DNA of 8,430 nucleotides from Actinomycetota bacterium (lineage in GTDB: Bacteria > Actinomycetota > Acidimicrobiia > Acidimicrobiales > Ilumatobacteraceae): contig RFTA01000021.1 in assembly GCA_009923685.1 (NCBI GenBank), positions 1 to 8,430 on the forward strand, read 5' to 3'. The position numbers were made by a program, and so were the translations under genes. Positions 6,601 to 8,430 of this stretch are shown here, in pieces (positions within the stretch are counted from its first letter, which is position 1; each line of letters begins with the position of its first letter). The notes beneath the pieces were generated by a model. It searched no databases. It saw nothing but the letters and a program-made list of their open reading frames with translations, and was not told the origin of the DNA.

Positions 6601-8099
6601 CAGATCAGATGGCTCAATTGCCCCCGAGCGCGATGGCTGGTTTCGACCCAACACGTATGGCCGCATTGCCACCAGAGGCGATGCAAGGTTTTAGGCCAGA
6701 TCAGATGTCGCAATTACCGCCTGCTGCAATGGCGGGTATTAGTGCAAATCAGATGGGGCAGTTGCCGCCGAGCGCAATGTCAGGATTCAACGCGAATCAA
6801 TTCGCAGTCTTGCCGCCAAACGCAATGACGGCGTTCAAGCCAGATCAGATGGCTCAATTGCCGCCTGCGGCGATGACCGGCATGAAGCTCGATCAATTCA
6901 AGGTGTTGCCACCGACGGCAATAACCGGCATGCAAGAAAGTCAGTTCGCGGCGTTGCCACCCCAGGCGATGATCGGATTTAAACCGCAACAGTTCGCGGC
7001 ACTACCACCTGATGCAATTTCGGGCATGCAACAGAATCAGTTCAAGGTGATTCCGCCAAATGCGATGAAAGTTTTCACTCCCACCCAGATGGATGCGATG
7101 CCAATTGGTGCTCTGGCCGTTATCTCACCAAGTCAATTCAAAGCATTGACACCCGAGGTGATTGCGTCAATGAGCCCCGAGCAACGAAGTGCACTGCCAC
7201 TGCAGGCATTCAACCCTGCAGCCAATGCAGCGCCGACGAATATCGCAAATGCAGCAGCTCTCGCTGGCGTGTTGACTGGTTGGAATGTCGACAAGGTACC
7301 GGCAAGTGCATTTGCCAATTTCAAACCTGCCGACGCGGCAAAACTTTCGCCACAAGTATTCGGATCGTTGAACCCCGAGCAATTCAAAGCAATGCCACCC
7401 GCTGCATTTACTGGAATGAAACCTAGTCAGGTCGGTGCACTACCGCCCGAAGTTCTTGCGGCGATGAAGCCAACGCAATTCGCGTCGATGCCGGCAGCGG
7501 CACTTAGTTCGATGAATACTGAACAATTCACTGCAATGCCACCGACGGCGTTCAGTGCAATGAAACCGGCTCAAGTCGGCGCGATGCCCCCTGAATTAAT
7601 TTCAAATATGAGCCCAAAGCAAGTTGGTGCATTGCCACCAACTGCAATCGCAGGTTTGAAGCCAGATCAGCTGACAGCATTGCCCCCCGAGGCAATGGCG
7701 ACGATGAAACCCACCCAAGTTGCCGCATTTACACCAGCGGCGGTCGGTTCGTTGAGTGCTGAACAGGTTGGTGCGTTGCCTGCTGTCGCGTTTGGTGCGA
7801 TGAAGCCAACTCAAGTTGGCGCGCTGCCACTTGAGGCGATGGCGACGATGAGTGCACAACAAGTTGGCGCCTTGCCGCCGAAGGCTATGGCTGGTTTGAA
7901 AGCCGATCAAGTTGAGGCTATGCCAGATGAAGTAATTGCAACGTTGAAACCAAAACAAATGGCAGAACTCTCACCAAAGTCTGCGGCAGGCTTTAGCGTC
8001 GAAAAGTTGGCGGCGCTGACGCCTGCTCAAGAAAAAGCGTTGAAGCCCGCCTTTATAAACGCGTTGACACCCGAACAAAAGGCAGCTCTAAACAGTTAG
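3690..8099 (+). CDS. Large secreted multi-domain protein: Ig-like domains plus proline-phased octapeptide repeats
   Basis: A 1469-residue exported protein, probably at the cell surface; a role in adhesion or envelope structure is inference. A signal peptide covers about 1-30 (Arg4/Arg7, hydrophobic core 8-25, cleavage after ANA at 28-30). A beta-rich domain follows (about 31-168). An SbsA/Big_5 Ig-like domain starts at VTAPTAASFSP (171) and resumes at about 390-452; between lie two small beta units with the HxFxVGDxVxVxG-type pattern (about 215-265 and 300-352). Another beta-sandwich spans 456-577 (PELLLNAGA...TLTFTYTLGAG). Two more Big_5-like domains run 578-705 and 706-826, each with a GAF-x-D-x-AGN turn. 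A Pro/Gly-rich linker (827-888) leads to the repeat region (889-1469). I see no LPXTG motif, no C-terminal membrane helix and no recognisable anchor. The promoter and ribosome site support this start; a hairpin follows the stop. Confidence 0.85.
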   Translation: MLDRSIRLGIVASLVSLAGSIIGPVSPANAVASTVSVVNTTAIAANATTLSTGDVISIAVCFQAEVDRASGSSNSDVKLVLNTRPSTGISWTGSRSSYGAGTNNCLTFPYTVLSGDTSQSLFGPTSLTLANSATLAVTGFDTVTAATTALSGGLCSSGPCGGASVSLSVDVTAPTAASFSPADNATSISSTSNLILTTSESTTPYLSVTSRSCSSNTATVVAQRNHDIAVGDLIYPYQVGPSYDAGTGSKTYFRVTAVTGRNISYAIGCTNESSTATGGAIAPLRYITIAEDVDTAKTITNIAIASNIATLTSNAHSFDVGDVVVVEGLSQKEGNGAFVIVAVTANTFDINLTKAAAGSAASASNVANVSDLGSSAAAGGATARRVIEAIQTLDSTRVSFSGTAPFSMSVNPNATLPGNTALNAQIMAGALRDARSNSFAAINSATAWNFTTAEGSASIVNITSSTANGSYRTGGGTAPSIQVRFNQPVTVAGVPELLLNAGADAVATYASGSGTKTLTFTYTLGAGHSTLLQSGQKLNVTGINLPAGATMSGVTASTPLPVSGAVGSLNANKSIKIDNTAPTPQGFMPFPSAVGVQATQALNIIFGENMSAVTDKRIFIYTSAGVLHETITIGTESNVAVTQFPNNSGAMVTITRLGKGSTVNLVTDPATIYYVTYEAGAFADLAGNTTAALTSTTAWRFEASPDTVAPTFNPNQSDPPHNMATFTIDRNIELAFSEAVSTVATKTIRLCTGDADCATPVETFTLPSASVTSSGGGLRVVINPTANLSASTTYFLLIDSGAFVDGAGNPTAGAVTAGQYQFTTAAAPVPGAAPVGPPAGGSLGGPTGPPIAPIIGGPAACGPPPLPPCNVGPGINFGPGGIIQNPNALNGSDMVNLRPDNFVAFRPDDARSLGAGALQNFQPSQFGALPPTAMAGFDRNQINNLNPAAMAGMNNEQLRALPPSAMQGFRPDQMAQLPPSAMAGFDPTRMAALPPEAMQGFRPDQMSQLPPAAMAGISANQMGQLPPSAMSGFNANQFAVLPPNAMTAFKPDQMAQLPPAAMTGMKLDQFKVLPPTAITGMQESQFAALPPQAMIGFKPQQFAALPPDAISGMQQNQFKVIPPNAMKVFTPTQMDAMPIGALAVISPSQFKALTPEVIASMSPEQRSALPLQAFNPAANAAPTNIANAAALAGVLTGWNVDKVPASAFANFKPADAAKLSPQVFGSLNPEQFKAMPPAAFTGMKPSQVGALPPEVLAAMKPTQFASMPAAALSSMNTEQFTAMPPTAFSAMKPAQVGAMPPELISNMSPKQVGALPPTAIAGLKPDQLTALPPEAMATMKPTQVAAFTPAAVGSLSAEQVGALPAVAFGAMKPTQVGALPLEAMATMSAQQVGALPPKAMAGLKADQVEAMPDEVIATLKPKQMAELSPKSAAGFSVEKLAALTPAQEKALKPAFINALTPEQKAALNS
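6378..7193 (+). repeat. Repeat block A: seventeen 48-bp (16-residue) units
   Basis: Residues 897-1168 of the large protein are an unbroken run of 16-residue units, each made of two octads of the form hydrophobic-x-Pro-x-x-hydrophobic-x-x. A typical unit is LPPSAMQGFRPDQMAQ. The first octad usually reads (L)PPxAMxG and the second (F/M)xPxQ(F/M)xx. There is not one inserted or deleted residue in 272 positions, so the period is under strong constraint. I see no Cys, His, Tyr or Trp. The first two units are more degenerate; weak octad character starts at about residue 889. The proline followed by S, T, D or E looks like a helix start, so short stacked helices are plausible. Confidence 0.9.
7194..7295 (+). 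other. 34-residue break between the two repeat blocks
   Basis: Residues 1169-1202 start as an octad (LPLQAFNP), then lose the proline phase in an Ala/Asn-rich stretch ending VLTGWNVDK. The length, two 16-residue units plus two, shifts the register of block B against block A. Trp1198 is the only tryptophan in the repeat region. It may be a hinge, or a decayed pair of units. Confidence 0.7.
7296..8099 (+). repeat. Repeat block B: sixteen 48-bp units plus a terminal partial unit
   Basis: Residues 1203-1469 resume the 16-residue period and hold it to the stop codon. Block B has its own consensus: first octad (L/M)PPxA(F/M)xx, second octad MKPxQVGA, with Lys and Val where block A tends to have Arg/Asp and Phe/Met. 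A typical unit is MPPAAFTGMKPSQVGA. The last units drift (LTPAQEKALKPAFINA, then LTPEQKAALNS) and become more helix-like and charged, looking like a capping end. Confidence 0.9.
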
Positions 8100-8105
8100 A
8101 ACTGG

Positions 8106-8430
8106 CTATTGATGCTCGAGGGCTGCTTCGTCGCGGCCCTCGAGTATCGATAATGCAATTAAAGCGCCGATAACAAATGTTGCGCCGATCACACGAGTTA
8201 TTGTGACGGCTTCATTTAGAAAAATTACGCCCATCAGAATCGCGAGGACAGGTTCGATCGTCGTGATCACCGAAAGCATGCTCGGGCCAACACGTTTTAA
8301 GCCAGCATATGAAAACATAAATGGTGCGACCGTACCAAATAGTGCAAATGTCGAGACGTAAAGCCAACTTGACTGATTAGAAGGAAAGGTCACGTTTAGG
8401 CCAAAAGGTAGGGTCGCGCAAATCAACCAG
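8106..8430 (-). CDS. EamA/DMT-type membrane transporter, C-terminal part (runs off right edge)
   Basis: The last 107 residues of an integral membrane protein. Its start lies beyond the window: the frame is open to the edge and the first codon inside is TGG (Trp), so no start should be called at the TTG next to it. Three hydrophobic segments are visible, at about residues 20-42, 49-69 and 76-95 of the visible part. Between and within them is the pattern YAGLKRVGPSMLSVITTIEP, followed by a short loop FLNEAVT and a Gly/Ala-rich last helix. This arrangement is typical of the second EamA domain of drug/metabolite transporters. The C-terminal tail (EGRDEAALEHQ) would be cytoplasmic. The substrate cannot be told. 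It is convergent with the large gene, with 6 bp between the stop codons. Confidence 0.85.
   Translation of the reverse strand, partial: WLICATLPFGLNVTFPSNQSSWLYVSTFALFGTVAPFMFSYAGLKRVGPSMLSVITTIEPVLAILMGVIFLNEAVTITRVIGATFVIGALIALSILEGRDEAALEHQ
8107..8152 (+). terminator. Strong hairpin, probable terminator of the large gene
   Basis: Bases 8107-8126 pair with 8133-8152: a 20-bp stem around the 6-base loop TTCGTC, with only three G-U pairs (8110/8149, 8114/8145, 8124/8135). A perfect 9-bp core CTCGAGGGC/GCCCTCGAG sits in the middle. It begins 8 bases after the stop of the large gene. There is no T-run after it, so it is not a classical intrinsic terminator; T-poor terminators and 3'-end-protecting hairpins are known. 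In the minus-strand transcript the three G-U pairs become C-A mismatches, so the fold is better in the plus-strand RNA. The same bases encode the end of the transporter. Confidence 0.55.

Noticed and set aside
6459..7958. Several antisense frames with repeated Trp/His/Arg-rich sequence opposite the repeat region
   Set aside because: They mirror the 48-bp repeat of the coding strand, and their periodic look comes only from that. No ribosome sites or start context were seen.
6378..8099. Regular 48-bp repeats that could suggest a CRISPR-like or noncoding satellite array
   Set aside because: The units are contiguous with no unique spacers, vary mostly at third codon positions and keep one long open frame; they are a protein repeat.
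8106..8426. A complete 106-residue small membrane protein starting at the TTG at 8426
   Set aside because: The frame is open to the window edge and the sequence is clearly the second EamA domain of a longer transporter, so it is a fragment.

Overview
The window looks like chromosomal DNA from a bacterium with roughly half G+C by eye. It is compactly coded and uses ATG and GTG starts, often with no clear Shine-Dalgarno sequence. The gene families (classical SDRs, a tandem TetR regulator, a secreted multi-domain protein) suggest an actinobacterium, perhaps a freshwater or marine Acidimicrobiia-type lineage. That is an inference from style; there is no rRNA or marker gene here to settle it. I see no RNA genes, insertion sequences, CRISPR array or phage genes.

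Layout. (1) Positions 1-688, minus strand: the N-terminal 229 residues of an FAD/NAD(P)-binding oxidoreductase that runs off the left edge. (2) After a 73-bp divergent gap, two plus-strand short-chain dehydrogenases lie 4 bp apart (762-1556 and 1561-2313) and probably form one transcript. The first is of the 3-alpha-hydroxysteroid/coniferyl-alcohol dehydrogenase type, the second a generic classical SDR. (3) Converging on them is a 406-residue minus-strand regulator (2328-3548) that carries two TetR-type helix-turn-helix domains in one chain. (4) A 141-bp A/T-rich divergent region holds a good plus-strand promoter and a perfect 23-bp palindrome lying over it. (5) Positions 3690-8099 encode a 1469-residue secreted protein: signal peptide, Ig-like beta domains, a Pro/Gly-rich linker, then about 67 octapeptide units arranged as 16-residue repeats. 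(6) At the right edge, on the minus strand, is the C-terminal part of an EamA/DMT-type membrane transporter. A strong hairpin overlaps its last codons and probably ends the transcript of the large gene.

How they fit together. The tandem TetR protein is the obvious candidate to bind the palindrome, controlling the large secreted protein and perhaps itself. The SDR pair may act on a hydroxylated lipid, steroid or aromatic alcohol; nothing here ties it firmly to the surface protein. The least ordinary item is the C-terminal proline-phased repeat region of the secreted protein, whose family I do not recognise. The tandem TetR protein with its adjacent palindrome comes second.
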